DNA from: an uncultured Mycoplasmatota bacterium
Lineage (GTDB): Bacteria > Bacillota_I > Bacilli_A > RF39 > UBA660
Assembly (NCBI GenBank): GCA_900548695.1
Contig: URLC01000003.1
Location: 124,001-188,000 of the forward strand
Reading direction: 5' to 3'
Length of the DNA stretch: 64,000 nt
Positions 1 to 9,682 of the stretch are shown here, in pieces. A program made the position numbers and the translations under genes. The notes below the pieces were generated by a model. That model was not told the origin of the DNA. It worked only from the letters and a program-made list of their open reading frames with translations, and ran no database searches. The number at the start of each line of letters is the position of its first letter. Positions within the stretch are counted from its first letter, which is position 1.

Positions 1-656
1 GGTGGCACACGAGAAAATACTCTATCAACGTTTGGATATTGTTTTATGTTAGAAGACGTTAATAACCATACTTCATCAGCTTCACTTTTATTGACTAATT
101 CCACTGTTTTAGGCACATTTTTAAAATCAACATCGACTGGTCCTTCAATTAACACTCTAAGTCCATCTTTCTTTTTAAACTTATCTCCTTTTAGAGTGAA
201 GATATCTTTTCTAATTCCATTATGAACTAAATAAGCATCTACTCCATAATTTTCTAAATAATTCTTAATCCAAGTTGCTTCTGTAATTACTTTCATATCT
301 AGCATATATGTCATTTCAGCTAACATTTTTAAGCCCACTTCATTTTCTGGGTAAAATCTAGATTCAATAGATTGAACAAAATAAGCATAATGTTTTGCTT
401 TAATACGATAAGTTTCATATACTGTTCTCCACCATGTAGCGATAGCTATATCAAACTCAATGTCTGTTATCTCATCATAAGTTACCCACTTTAAAAGATG
501 AGCAAAACTATGCCAAGCATATTCTTCTGGTTTAACTTTATTTTCTGTAACAATATATACATCTTCGCCTTCTTTGGCCATTCTTGTAGCATGTTCAAAG
601 ATGACATTGGTTCCACCGCCTATTGCTGGTGATCCTAAAGTAAAAATACATTTCAT
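1..656 (-). CDS. GT4-family glycosyltransferase, WsaF-like, partial (C-terminus beyond window)
   Basis: The minus-strand frame opens at ATG 656 and runs without a stop to base 1, so about 218 N-terminal residues are visible and the C-terminus is missing. The start MKCIFTLGSPAIGGGTNVIF is the Gly-rich first loop of the N-terminal Rossmann half of GT-B transferases, of the type seen in WsaF-like rhamnosyltransferases. Later visible pieces are the TWWRTVYETY and VQSIESRFYP blocks and a VHNGI turn leading to the nucleotide-sugar half. It begins 2 bases after the stop of the HAD gene, with a GGAG ribosome site inside that gene's end, so it is the last visible gene of the exporter operon. The sugar transferred cannot be read. 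The family is fairly sure; the specificity is unknown. Confidence 0.8.
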   Translation of the reverse strand, partial: MKCIFTLGSPAIGGGTNVIFEHATRMAKEGEDVYIVTENKVKPEEYAWHSFAHLLKWVTYDEITDIEFDIAIATWWRTVYETYRIKAKHYAYFVQSIESRFYPENEVGLKMLAEMTYMLDMKVITEATWIKNYLENYGVDAYLVHNGIRKDIFTLKGDKFKKKDGLRVLIEGPVDVDFKNVPKTVELVNKSEADEVWLLTSSNIKQYPNVDRVFSRVP

Positions 657-658
657 TT

Positions 659-2716
659 TTAAATTACTCCTTTTTTCTTTAGTTTTCTTCTTTTACCATG
701 AATATATAAAGCTTTTTGTAAATATAATTTTTCATTTGATAGTTTCAAAACTGGCCAAAAAGCATCGTAGAAGAAAGCCTTATGTTTTAGAAAATACTTT
801 AAATTTTCTTTTAAATAATATTTGAAATTCCATTTATTTTTAAGTTTAAACTCTGTAAATTCAAATACTCCAAAATTTTCGTAATGATAAATTTTATTGA
901 AAAAGTTCAATTGTTCCTTAGTTGGATAAAAGACCATTTTAAAATGTTCTAAATTTATTTCTTTTTCTAATTTCTTATTATCATAGTAACCATTAGCAAA
1001 CATTTTTGCCATTTCTTTGAAGATATCCATCATCTTATTTTGAATCTTTGATATTACATTTACATATATATTTCTTTCTTCTTCTTTTTCGAAAGTTAAA
1101 ACTTCTACTTTCCCATTCTTTTCTACATACTTATTTGCACTTCCATGTGATGCACCTAATAGCACCTCGAAAACAGTTCTATTCTCTACGAAAAGTTCAA
1201 AATTATTACTGAAAGTTGGCACATTGGTAAAAATTAGACCATGTTTATTATTTTCTTTGGCTATTTTTTCAGGATCTTTTCTAGTTACTAACCCAAATAA
1301 ATATCCTGTAACTTCATAATCTTTTCCTAAGATATTAGCTATGTTATCTTGTATTGATCCATTCCAGCCAATATCAACTACACAAATTCTTTTTTCCTTT
1401 GTCATAGATTTAATATATTTCTTAAACAGCTTATTTTGCTCTACGCGGTTATTTTCATATATTTCTTTAAATTTATTATTTTTTTTCAAATACTTTAAAA
1501 TTTTTGATTCGTATAAATAAATTATTTTTTGATCATAATTTTTATCTATCAATGCTTTCATTTCTTTTGTTTCATTATTATTTAATTTCACTGATTTCAC
1601 TAATTTTTTACAATCTTCACTGTAACTATCTAAAATAGCTTTGATATCTTTTTGTGCAAAATTTAGACTTCCTAAAAACTCCTTTAGGTTAATATAAACA
1701 TATTGTTGAAGCAGACTTGCAAAATCCTCTTCTTCTAATGGTTTTAATGATGGTAAATACGTGGCCTTTCTGGAAACTAAAATATAATTAGTCTTAATTT
1801 TTTTTCCATAAATATTATTTTGATATTCGTCAAATAATTTTTTTAAATATTCACCTTCTCTGGACAAAAAGAAAACTTCATCTAAATTATCTTTTAATAG
1901 GTTATAATATAGTTTTTCAGTAAATGCATATAATGAAAAGATTGTATGTTCGAAATTATCAGTACTAGTTTTTAATAAGTCTTTAAACTTTGATGACACT
2001 ATTTCTGGATTATTCTCTTGTTCAAATTTTTCGTATTTTTTATAATTTTTTTGTCTATCTAAATGGATTGCTTCCATACCTTTTTCCTTTGGCATATTAT
2101 AATCTGAATGTTCATTATCACCAATCATAATACATTCGTTTGGTTTTGCTTTTAAATGATTTAAAACTAATGTATATAGCTCTCCACTTTTTTTATTTTT
2201 GATATATTCACAGGATACAAAGATATCATCAAAATAGTCTTGTATTCCCAAATTTTTAAATATTTTAGTTATCATTTGTTTTGATAAGTACATATCTGAA
2301 ATACAATATATTTTTTTATGTTCTTTTTTTGCCTTTTTTATTTCAGATATCACTTCATCATCTACTTTTTGTACATTACTTTCAACATCAATTTCTATAT
2401 CTGTTGCAATTTTTATAAATTCTTCTTTGGCTAATTTCATATCAACTTCTTTATAAAGTTCTGTTAATAAATCAATATATTTAAATTCCCAATCATGTCC
2501 TTTTTTTGCATTTTCTTCTCCAAGCCTTGCTTCTATATGATTTCTTTTGGTGTATAATTCGATTATACTTATGTTTAATTGGCATCTTTTCACCACATGA
2601 TTAGCCCAAATTTTTTTGGTGTACTCTGGCTGAACAGTTCTTGATACTATTGTATCAAAAATATCAAAAAAAATATTTTTATACTTTTTATCATGAATTT
2701 TTTTTATATCTATCAT
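659..2716 (-). CDS. HAD-superfamily protein of surface-polysaccharide locus with large C-terminal domain
   Basis: 685 residues. The first ~230 form a HAD hydrolase domain. Motif I is FFDIFDT (nucleophile Asp18, acid/base Asp21), a Ser in CISDMYLS near 136 fits motif II, and GDNEHSD near 196 fits the motif IV metal site. The remaining ~450 residues form a second domain I cannot assign. It is rich in Lys/Asn and aromatics, with VVDIGWNGSIQDN near 450 as its best-conserved-looking patch. Such long HAD proteins occur in capsule and teichoic-acid loci next to glycosyltransferases, where they are thought to process phosphosugars or phosphorylated chains (inference). It lies between the exporter ATPase (9-base gap) and the GT4 gene. 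No signal peptide or membrane segment is visible, so it is cytoplasmic. Confidence 0.75.
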   Translation of the reverse strand: MIDIKKIHDKKYKNIFFDIFDTIVSRTVQPEYTKKIWANHVVKRCQLNISIIELYTKRNHIEARLGEENAKKGHDWEFKYIDLLTELYKEVDMKLAKEEFIKIATDIEIDVESNVQKVDDEVISEIKKAKKEHKKIYCISDMYLSKQMITKIFKNLGIQDYFDDIFVSCEYIKNKKSGELYTLVLNHLKAKPNECIMIGDNEHSDYNMPKEKGMEAIHLDRQKNYKKYEKFEQENNPEIVSSKFKDLLKTSTDNFEHTIFSLYAFTEKLYYNLLKDNLDEVFFLSREGEYLKKLFDEYQNNIYGKKIKTNYILVSRKATYLPSLKPLEEEDFASLLQQYVYINLKEFLGSLNFAQKDIKAILDSYSEDCKKLVKSVKLNNNETKEMKALIDKNYDQKIIYLYESKILKYLKKNNKFKEIYENNRVEQNKLFKKYIKSMTKEKRICVVDIGWNGSIQDNIANILGKDYEVTGYLFGLVTRKDPEKIAKENNKHGLIFTNVPTFSNNFELFVENRTVFEVLLGASHGSANKYVEKNGKVEVLTFEKEEERNIYVNVISKIQNKMMDIFKEMAKMFANGYYDNKKLEKEINLEHFKMVFYPTKEQLNFFNKIYHYENFGVFEFTEFKLKNKWNFKYYLKENLKYFLKHKAFFYDAFWPVLKLSNEKLYLQKALYIHGKRRKLKKKGVI

Positions 2717-2725
2717 TTCCCATTC

Positions 2726-3463
2726 CTACTTTCCCATTTGTTTTTTATAGTATTCATCACAAATTTTCTTCGTTTCTCCAATTTTAACTACTTCTCCATG
2801 TTCTAGCCATACCACTCTACTACATAATTCTTTAATTGATTCTAATGAGTGTGATACATATAATACTGTTGTTCCACCACGAATTAACTCTAACATTTTA
2901 TTTTTACTTTTTTCCTGAAACTTAATATCTCCTACTGATAGTATCTCATCCACTATTAGTATTTCCGGACTTACTATTGTTGCGATAGAAAAAGCTAATT
3001 TTGCAACCATTCCTGAAGAGAAGTTTTTTACTGGAGCATCTAAAAAGTCTCTTAATTCTGAAAATTCTACAATCTCATCAAATTTATCATCAATAAATTG
3101 TTTAGAATAACCTAAAATAGAACCATTTAAATATATATTTTCTCTAGCTGTTAGTTCTGGATCAAATCCTGCTCCTAACTCAATCATAGGGGAAATTACA
3201 CCATTTACTGTAATTTTTCCTTTTGTTGGCTTCATTACACCACTTACTACTTTTAATAATGTGGATTTACCTGCACCATTACTTCCTATAAGACCAATTA
3301 CTTCACCTTTTTTTATATTAAAAGATACATCTTTTAAAGCCCAAAATTCTGTTGTCTTTGGTCTTCTTTTTCGGTCAAAGAAAGAAATAAATGCTTCTTT
3401 GATAGAAAAGTTTTTTTCTATTCCTAAATTAAATTTCATAGATACGTTTTCTAACTTTATCAT
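2726..3463 (-). CDS. tagH: Polysaccharide/teichoic acid ABC exporter, ATP-binding protein (TagH/Wzt-like)
   Basis: About 245 residues, the ATPase half of an ABC-2 glycan exporter. Visible motifs are Walker A GSNGAGKS (~60-67), signature FSSGM (~146) and Walker B ILIVDE (~165), followed by the switch His in YVSHS. The insertion before Walker A (FFDRKRRPKTTEFWAL) is typical of the TagH/RfbE/Wzt branch. There is no long C-terminal carbohydrate-binding extension, so recognition of a modified chain end is not expected. Two adjacent ATGs exist (3466, 3463); 3463 gives better spacing to AAGGAGG. It sits directly downstream of the permease gene. The symbol is by family analogy: the exported polymer could be teichoic acid or another undecaprenyl-linked glycan. 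Confidence 0.9.
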   Translation of the reverse strand: MIKLENVSMKFNLGIEKNFSIKEAFISFFDRKRRPKTTEFWALKDVSFNIKKGEVIGLIGSNGAGKSTLLKVVSGVMKPTKGKITVNGVISPMIELGAGFDPELTARENIYLNGSILGYSKQFIDDKFDEIVEFSELRDFLDAPVKNFSSGMVAKLAFSIATIVSPEILIVDEILSVGDIKFQEKSKNKMLELIRGGTTVLYVSHSLESIKELCSRVVWLEHGEVVKIGETKKICDEYYKKQMGK

Positions 3464-3474
3464 CATTTTCCTCC

Positions 3475-4287
3475 TTAAATATAATAGATAAATTTATCCT
3501 GTTTCTTCTTAAATATAATTCCACCAATTAAAAGTGTTCCTAAAGCCATTATTCCCATAACAATCATGGTTGTAGCTGAAGGGCATTGACCATATAGGAC
3601 AATTTGTCTTGCCGCTGTTATAAATTGGTATAAAGGATTAAATTTAAATAAACTTTGTAATGTAGCTGGTAAAATTTCTATACTATAAAATACTGGTGTG
3701 AAATATTGCCAAATAGTTAATATTATTCCGTAAATGTAAAACACATCTCTTAAAAATACAGAAACACATGACAATAACAGCCCCATACCTACAGTAAATA
3801 CAAATAGGCATAAGAAAATGTATGGTAATAATAAATAATACCAGTTAATTGATGCTGGATATTCTCCTAGGCCAAATTGAGTTAATAATATTAATATTAA
3901 CCATGGTATTAGTGTTAAAACAAAATTTATTCCTACAAATAAACATTTTGCTAAAGGAAAAATATATTTTGGAATATAAACTTTATTTAATAATCCAAAA
4001 TTTCCTACAACAGATGTCATAGCTGTATTAGATGCTTCACTGAAATATTGAAACATAACAATACCTGTCATTAAATAAACTAAGTAGTTTATTCCTTCTA
4101 CTTTAAATTTAAACATTTGTGAGAAAACCATGGCCATTACTGCCATCATTAAAACTGGATATAGCAAGCTCCAAACTACTCCCAAAACAGATCTCTTATA
4201 TTTTACTTTAAAATCTCTAGATATTAATTGTGACATTAAAAATTGATATCTTTTAAAATTATTCCATATATTCTTTATTTGTGTCAT
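3475..4287 (-). CDS. tagG: Polysaccharide/teichoic acid ABC exporter, permease (TagG/Wzm-like)
   Basis: 270 residues with six hydrophobic segments, matching the ABC-2 permease family (TagG, RfbA, Wzm). The N-terminal amphipathic stretch with the DFKVKYKRSVLGVVWSLLYP element is a hallmark of this family. It flips undecaprenyl-linked polymer across the membrane, powered by the ATPase encoded next (11-base gap). Start at ATG 4287 follows GAAGGAG. It is first in its transcription unit: a strong promoter lies at 4321-4349 and a terminator for the upstream gene at 4377-4409. This exporter unit can therefore be expressed apart from the rest of the glycan locus. Confidence 0.9.
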   Translation of the reverse strand: MTQIKNIWNNFKRYQFLMSQLISRDFKVKYKRSVLGVVWSLLYPVLMMAVMAMVFSQMFKFKVEGINYLVYLMTGIVMFQYFSEASNTAMTSVVGNFGLLNKVYIPKYIFPLAKCLFVGINFVLTLIPWLILILLTQFGLGEYPASINWYYLLLPYIFLCLFVFTVGMGLLLSCVSVFLRDVFYIYGIILTIWQYFTPVFYSIEILPATLQSLFKFNPLYQFITAARQIVLYGQCPSATTMIVMGIMALGTLLIGGIIFKKKQDKFIYYI

Positions 4288-4320
4288 TTTCTACTCCTTC
4301 TTCTATTTAATTACATAATT

Positions 4321-4349
4321 ATTTTAACAAAAATATATTAAAAGTTCAA
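4321..4349 (-). promoter_or_regulatory. Sigma-A-type promoter of the glycan exporter unit
   Basis: Read on the minus strand: TTGAAC, a 17-base spacer ending in TGT, then TAAAAT (extended -10). It lies 34 bases upstream of the permease start and just after the terminator of the DUF6020 gene. Confidence 0.7.
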
Positions 4350-4376
4350 TTCATTTATTATTTTGCTAAGGTAAAA

Positions 4377-4409
4377 CAATAAAAAAACAATAAAGTTATT
4401 TATTGTTTT
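4377..4409 (-). terminator. Rho-independent terminator of the main glycan operon
   Basis: A perfect 11-bp stem (4384-4394 with 4399-4409) has a 4-base loop and is followed on the minus strand by a T tract. The stop codon of the DUF6020 gene (4396-4398) lies in the loop. Confidence 0.85.
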
Positions 4410-6129
4410 TATCTTTTATCATGTAAGGACATAAGAGTAATAGTGGTAAAGTGGTAAATAGAGAATAAATATATCTAACTTCATTATATACTGGGCTTGC
4501 AATTAAAAGTGTTAACCAGGTACCTATCACTGGTACATAAATATATAAATAATTATATTTCTTATTTTTTATGATAATATAAATTGATAAAAATACTAAC
4601 CACATCATTAATCCAATACTAACTAATAATGATACTACCGGTATATCCCTTCTCCCCATGAATGCAACATATTTTTGTATAGTTTGAGGTGCTTTTGGTT
4701 TCATTTTTATTCCATAGTTATTTTCCACAATTGAATTTTCGTATGCTCTATCTACAATGTTTGGATACCAATAACCTAATGTACTGATTGAATAAGCTTC
4801 AAGTGCTACTTTTGGATACTTCACTACAAGTTCTAGCCATAGTTTCAAATAGTCACCTTTGTTTTCATTAAACGGTCTTATATTAAAATCTTTATTGAAT
4901 TTAATACCATCAGACCATCTAGGATTGTAAGCATCTTTCATTATATCTACATCTAAAACTTTACTAATCATTTTTTCTTCTTTCTTAGTTAAATCTACGC
5001 CTTTATATACCATACGACCGATTTGTTGCATTGGCATAGCTAAGTATTCTGCCGAACCACTTTTATATATATTAAAATAATCAAATACTGGACCTTTTAC
5101 TACAAAATATGTACCAATAATCAAAATAAATATTAATATAAATTGTTTGTAGTATTTTCTAAAAAATATAAATGTTATTACAGCTAAAATAAAGTACATA
5201 TATATAGCATTATTTCTGAAAAATATGACTAAAAATGATGAAAGAATAAAAGAAATATAATCTTTCTTAGTGAGTTTATCTCTATGTTCTATCATATTGT
5301 AACAACTAATAGTGAGCAAAACAATGAAGCAACTAAATAAAACATCTTTCCACATAACTACACTATAATATCCAAACAGTGGATTAATAGCAAAATATAT
5401 CATTACTCCTATTATTACTTTTTTATTTATATTTTTTTTATATAAAAATGTAATAAGTGATGCAAAGATTGTTGCCATTAAAAATAATTGAATAAACGTA
5501 CAAGTAGCTAATACTCCATCAGTACTGTTGAACAAAAACTCTCCAATAATACAACATACTCTTAAAAATATAGCATAAGCAAATGTATGGTTATCCATCA
5601 TTACCAAATGGCTTTGTGACTTATAAAAAATTCCCATTCCATCTGGAGATATAGTAGCAGGAAAAAATGATAAAAAATATGGTAACCAACAAATTATTAA
5701 AATTATTAAGGAAATTAGAAAAACTTTTTTAGATCTTAGTTTTTTGGGTTTTTCAGTTGTGATACTTAATTTTAATAATTTGGGTATTAAAAAAGTTAAA
5801 ATTGTATATATAAATCCAAAATTCCCAATCAAAGTGATGATTGACTTTATTGTTAATAATTGATTAAAAACACTTATATTTCTACTATCAATCAGTTCTA
5901 AACATAGTGAACCAAATACCAATAAAAATGACAGAAAAAGTGATATCAATATCAAATCTTTATTTTTTCTTGATAATTTGAAATATTTTAAGAAAATAAT
6001 GCATATAAAACAGAATATGATTAATGATATGAAATCATAACTTTTTATGTTTCCAGTATAGATTAGCGAAATGTATGATACTATCGCAAAAATAACACTA
6101 ATAATTGTACTTATATTTTTCTTTTTCAT
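4396..6129 (-). CDS. DUF6020-family polytopic membrane protein
   Basis: 577 residues with roughly 12-14 hydrophobic segments. The motif SFFPATISPDGMGIFYKSQ followed by a conserved NHTFAY patch near residue 180 matches the DUF6020 family of Firmicutes membrane proteins. Their topology resembles GT-C glycosyltransferases, with a conserved acidic residue in the first extracytoplasmic loop (here SPD). Function is unproven; a lipid-linked-sugar transferase or glycan-modifying role is an inference from topology and the surrounding glycan genes. Start ATG 6129 follows AGGGGAG inside the end of the acyltransferase gene. It is the last gene before the terminator at 4377-4409. Confidence 0.7.
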   Translation of the reverse strand: MKKKNISTIISVIFAIVSYISLIYTGNIKSYDFISLIIFCFICIIFLKYFKLSRKNKDLILISLFLSFLLVFGSLCLELIDSRNISVFNQLLTIKSIITLIGNFGFIYTILTFLIPKLLKLSITTEKPKKLRSKKVFLISLIILIICWLPYFLSFFPATISPDGMGIFYKSQSHLVMMDNHTFAYAIFLRVCCIIGEFLFNSTDGVLATCTFIQLFLMATIFASLITFLYKKNINKKVIIGVMIYFAINPLFGYYSVVMWKDVLFSCFIVLLTISCYNMIEHRDKLTKKDYISFILSSFLVIFFRNNAIYMYFILAVITFIFFRKYYKQFILIFILIIGTYFVVKGPVFDYFNIYKSGSAEYLAMPMQQIGRMVYKGVDLTKKEEKMISKVLDVDIMKDAYNPRWSDGIKFNKDFNIRPFNENKGDYLKLWLELVVKYPKVALEAYSISTLGYWYPNIVDRAYENSIVENNYGIKMKPKAPQTIQKYVAFMGRRDIPVVSLLVSIGLMMWLVFLSIYIIIKNKKYNYLYIYVPVIGTWLTLLIASPVYNEVRYIYSLFTTLPLLLLCPYMIKDKNNK

Positions 6130-6130
6130 A

Positions 6131-7081
6131 CTAATTCTCCCCTAATATAAATTTTAACTTGGATTTTCTAATTAAATTACTTAATAGTAATGCTATACCA
6201 CCAAAGACCATAAAGTTAATTACAACTACTATTATTGGATTTGCGTTTGTTAAATATGTATAAGTAATATAAACAAGTGGTGAATGTATTAGATATATTC
6301 CATAACTATTATCACTGATTATTTTCATTAACTTTATATCTTTACCATTTATAGTTTGATAAATTAAAATTATAAGTGAGGTAACAAAAGCAAACTCTAA
6401 TAGCCTAATATTTTTAAACCATAACATAATTAAAAATGAAAGAAACGTTATGAAAATTAATAAATGTAAATTTATCTTTTTGTTTTGATGTTTATTTATT
6501 AACATTCCAATATAAAAATAATAAAAATAACATAGTGCTTGATTTAAGTAAGGATAAATGTTTATATATATTGATAAGTAGGAAATTGCTAACAATAGTA
6601 AAGTTATCAGAAGTTCATAGCGTTTATTAAATACTTTTTTCATAAAATACGCTATCATAAATATTATAAATAAAGTTGGCAAATACCAAAGATGGCCAGA
6701 ATCCGTTCCCAAAAATAATTTACTAATTATTTGAAATAAAGTTAAATTTTGATATCCACTATAACCTATTAATAATTTGATTGGAATCATCCAAAATATC
6801 CCTATCATTAAAAATGGAATTAATAATCTTTTAAACTTTTTCTTAAAGAAATTTTTAAAATCACTTTTTTTATTTATGGAATAATAAAATAAAAAGCCCG
6901 AAAGCGAAAAAAATAATGGCATTTGAATAATATTGATAAATGATTTGAGGTAATCCAAAATCGGTACATCATATATACTCTCAAAAAATCCCCAACTTTT
7001 AGAATATAAAATTATACTATGACCTAGTACTACAATTATAATTGCTAGTGCCCTAATATTAACTATTTTACTATTTCTCAT
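6131..7081 (-). CDS. Acyltransferase family 3 membrane protein (OafA/WecH-like)
   Basis: About 316 residues and ten hydrophobic segments. The N-terminal NIRALAIIIVVLGH carries the conserved R...H pair of the acyltransferase-3 family, and a YLIHSPLVY-like motif lies near 265. These integral membrane enzymes move acetyl or other acyl groups to surface sugars. Its place between a GH25 lysozyme and a DUF6020 protein suggests O-acetylation of the glycan made by this locus, or of peptidoglycan (inference). ATGs at 7084 and 7081 are both possible; 7081 has better spacing to GGTGAG. The 45-base spacer to the lysozyme gene shows no terminator or promoter. Confidence 0.85.
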   Translation of the reverse strand: MRNSKIVNIRALAIIIVVLGHSIILYSKSWGFFESIYDVPILDYLKSFINIIQMPLFFSLSGFLFYYSINKKSDFKNFFKKKFKRLLIPFLMIGIFWMIPIKLLIGYSGYQNLTLFQIISKLFLGTDSGHLWYLPTLFIIFMIAYFMKKVFNKRYELLITLLLLAISYLSIYINIYPYLNQALCYFYYFYIGMLINKHQNKKINLHLLIFITFLSFLIMLWFKNIRLLEFAFVTSLIILIYQTINGKDIKLMKIISDNSYGIYLIHSPLVYITYTYLTNANPIIVVVINFMVFGGIALLLSNLIRKSKLKFILGEN

Positions 7082-7126
7082 CATTTCTCACCAACTTTTT
7101 TCTATATAAACTTATCGGATAATTTA

Positions 7127-9670
7127 TTATTTAAACCACACACTCATATCCACATTCCCCTTAATACCAGGTACTTTTTCAGTTGATGAATATTGCCATC
7201 CATAATAATTACCTTGATATGTACAATAATGGTTATATTGTGCTATCCATGTTATTTTATCTTTTATATATGGTGAATTTAGTGCTGTTTCTGCCCAACT
7301 TTTATTTGTATAAATTTGCCAATCTGAGTACCCATTTTGTCTCATTATATTATCAAACCTTTTTATTAATGGTTCGTAATTTGAGTAATTCCATTGAGAA
7401 TTCTTACCATTTTCCCAAATTTCTAAATCATAAAATATAGGATAAGATAAGTGTGCCTCTGTTTCTTTAATGCTTTTAATTACTCTCAACGCCTCTAATT
7501 CAGCTTCATGCATAGTTCCTAAATCTGGTACTGTACTTACCATATCTTCAGCATAACTATAGATATATATACCATACGGCATTTCTAATCTGTTTAATTC
7601 TGAAATATTTCTTTTAAATTGTGAGTCAATGCTTGCACTTCCTGCAGCTACCCTTAATATGACCCCATCTACATCTCCTTGTGATTTCACTAAATCCCAA
7701 TCAATTTTACCCTGGTGTGAAGAAACATCTATTACTTTTTTTACATTTTTACCAATCATTACTCCTAAAGAGTTAAAGAAATACTTGGTACCAGCAATTG
7801 TACACCAATCCGTTGCGTATGTTCCATCTGGAAAATAATATCTAATATTACCATAAATATCAGTGGTAAAACCATCTTTTAGAGTTCCATCTTCGTTAAA
7901 AAGATAATTTACTCCATCAATTTGATGATTACCAATAAACATTTCTCCTGTTTCTAAGTCAAAATAGTACATAGGCCCATCAATGTTTACCCATCCTATT
8001 CGCATTTTTCCATCTACTCTACTAAAAAATCTAGTTTTATTATCCACTTTTTGGAAACCTGTTTGCATTACCCCATTGCTTTCAAAATAATAGTAATAGC
8101 CATCTATTGCAAAAAATCCTGTTCGCATGTAATTATCATCACTTCGACTAAAAAAATATGTTTTTCCATTTTGAATTTGAAAGCCTGAAACTCTAATTCC
8201 ATTATCATTAAAGAAATATGTTTTCTCTCCTATTTTAGTAATACCTATAGCCATTTGACCATTACTCTTAAAATATCTAGTACCATCATCCATAGTAACT
8301 AACCCTGTAATCATTTTACCATCTTGATTAAAATTATAATAGTGTCCATCTATCATAAAAAATCCTATTCTCATGTATGGGTCGTCGCTTCGATTAAAAA
8401 AATACATTTCATTATCTATTTCTTTAAAGCCTTTTATTACTCTTCCTTTTTCATAATAGTATCTTTTTCCATCTCTATCTTCCCAGCCATTTTTTGCGGT
8501 TCCATCATCATTAAATGAATATTCTATATAATCAATCTGAAAAGTTCCTGTTCGCATGTATGGGTCGTCTCCTCGACTAAAGAAATACAGTTTTCCATCT
8601 ATTTCTTTAAATCCTTTTACAGTTTGACCTTTTTCATAGTAATACCTTTTCCCTTCTCTTTCATCCCAGCCATTTTTTGCGGTTCCATCATCATTAAATG
8701 AATATTCTATATAATCAATCTGAAAAGTTCCTGTTCGCATGTATGGGTCGTCTCCTCGACTAAAGAAATACAGTTTTCCATCTATTTCTTTAAATCCTTT
8801 TACAGTTTGACCTTTTTCATAGTAATACCTTTTCCCTTCTCTTTCATCCCAGCCATTTTTTGCGGTTCCATCATCATTAAATGAATATTCTATATAATCA
8901 ATCTGAAAAGTTCCTGTTCGCATGTATGGGTCGTCTCCTCGACTAAAGAAATACAGTTTTCCATCTATTTCTTTAAATCCTTTTACAGTTTGACCTTTTT
9001 CATAGTAATACCTTTTCCCTTCTCTTTCATCCCAGCCATTTTTTGCGGTTCCATCATCATTAAATGAATATTCTATATAATCAATTTGGAAGGTTCCTGT
9101 TCGCATGTATGGGTCGTCCCCTCGACTAAAGAAATATAAGCTATCATCTATTTCTTTAAATCCTTTTATTACTTTTCCTTTTTCATAATAGTATCTTTTT
9201 CCATTTCTATCTTCCCAGCCATTTTTTGCGGTTCCATCATCATTAAATGAATATTCTATATAATCAATTTGGAAGGTTCCTGTTCGCATGTATGGGTCGT
9301 CCCCTCGACTAAAGAAATATAAGCTATCATCTATTTCTTTAAATCCTTTTATTACTTTTCCTTTTTCATAATAGTATCTTTTTCCATTTCTATCTTCCCA
9401 GCCATTTTTTGCGGTTCCATCATCATTAAATGAATATTCTATATAATCAATTTGGAAGGTTCCTGTTCGCATGTATGGATCGTCCCCTCGGCTAAAGAAA
9501 TACAGTTTTCCATCTATTTCTTTGAACCCTTTTACAGCTTGACCTTTTTCGTAATAATATATTTTCCCATTTTGTTCTTTCCAGCCATCATTTAATGCTT
9601 TTGCATTAGTAGGAGTTACTAATAATAGCGTTACAAATAACAGTAAGCATAACTTGAGTGTTTTTTTCAT
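7127..9670 (-). CDS. Secreted GH25 lysozyme with N-terminal cell-wall-binding repeat array
   Basis: 847 residues. A signal peptide (~1-25, ending TNAKA) is followed by six 61-residue repeats (29-394), each made of GW-type cell-wall-binding units (GKRYYYEKG, KLYFFSRGDD, IEYSFNDDGTAKNG). More divergent CW-binding units continue to ~640. The last ~200 residues are a GH25 muramidase: VIDVSSHQG with the first catalytic Asp, FYDLEIW with the DxE pair, and the usual GWQYSST and VDMSVW ending. It should cleave muramic acid bonds in peptidoglycan outside the cell while bound to the wall. Repeats 2-3 are identical in sequence, as are 4-6, showing recent expansion. It is embedded in a glycosyltransferase operon, which suggests the repeats bind the glycan made there (inference). 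Start follows AGGAGG. Confidence 0.92.
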   Translation of the reverse strand: MKKTLKLCLLLFVTLLLVTPTNAKALNDGWKEQNGKIYYYEKGQAVKGFKEIDGKLYFFSRGDDPYMRTGTFQIDYIEYSFNDDGTAKNGWEDRNGKRYYYEKGKVIKGFKEIDDSLYFFSRGDDPYMRTGTFQIDYIEYSFNDDGTAKNGWEDRNGKRYYYEKGKVIKGFKEIDDSLYFFSRGDDPYMRTGTFQIDYIEYSFNDDGTAKNGWDEREGKRYYYEKGQTVKGFKEIDGKLYFFSRGDDPYMRTGTFQIDYIEYSFNDDGTAKNGWDEREGKRYYYEKGQTVKGFKEIDGKLYFFSRGDDPYMRTGTFQIDYIEYSFNDDGTAKNGWDEREGKRYYYEKGQTVKGFKEIDGKLYFFSRGDDPYMRTGTFQIDYIEYSFNDDGTAKNGWEDRDGKRYYYEKGRVIKGFKEIDNEMYFFNRSDDPYMRIGFFMIDGHYYNFNQDGKMITGLVTMDDGTRYFKSNGQMAIGITKIGEKTYFFNDNGIRVSGFQIQNGKTYFFSRSDDNYMRTGFFAIDGYYYYFESNGVMQTGFQKVDNKTRFFSRVDGKMRIGWVNIDGPMYYFDLETGEMFIGNHQIDGVNYLFNEDGTLKDGFTTDIYGNIRYYFPDGTYATDWCTIAGTKYFFNSLGVMIGKNVKKVIDVSSHQGKIDWDLVKSQGDVDGVILRVAAGSASIDSQFKRNISELNRLEMPYGIYIYSYAEDMVSTVPDLGTMHEAELEALRVIKSIKETEAHLSYPIFYDLEIWENGKNSQWNYSNYEPLIKRFDNIMRQNGYSDWQIYTNKSWAETALNSPYIKDKITWIAQYNHYCTYQGNYYGWQYSSTEKVPGIKGNVDMSVWFK
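8489..9586 (-). repeat. Six in-frame 183-bp tandem repeats encoding 61-aa wall-binding units
   Basis: Exact 183-base periodicity: the landmark ttcgcatgta recurs at 8551, 8734, 8917, 9100, 9283 and 9466. Copies fall into two near-identical groups (repeats 2-3 and 4-6 of the protein), with the outer ones more divergent. The array is fully coding, and copy number can change by unequal crossing-over without breaking the frame. Confidence 0.95.
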
Positions 9671-9682
9671 TAAACTATCCTC

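Noticed and set aside
7183..7838. Plus-strand open frames opposite the lysozyme gene
   Set aside because: They lack ribosome sites, are low-complexity and mirror the strongly supported minus-strand gene. The same applies to frames opposite the autolysin, GatB and ALDH genes.
8440..9600. Regular direct repeats that might look like a CRISPR or intergenic repeat array
   Set aside because: The 183-base unit has no unique spacers, is fully coding in one frame and encodes known wall-binding repeats of the lysozyme.
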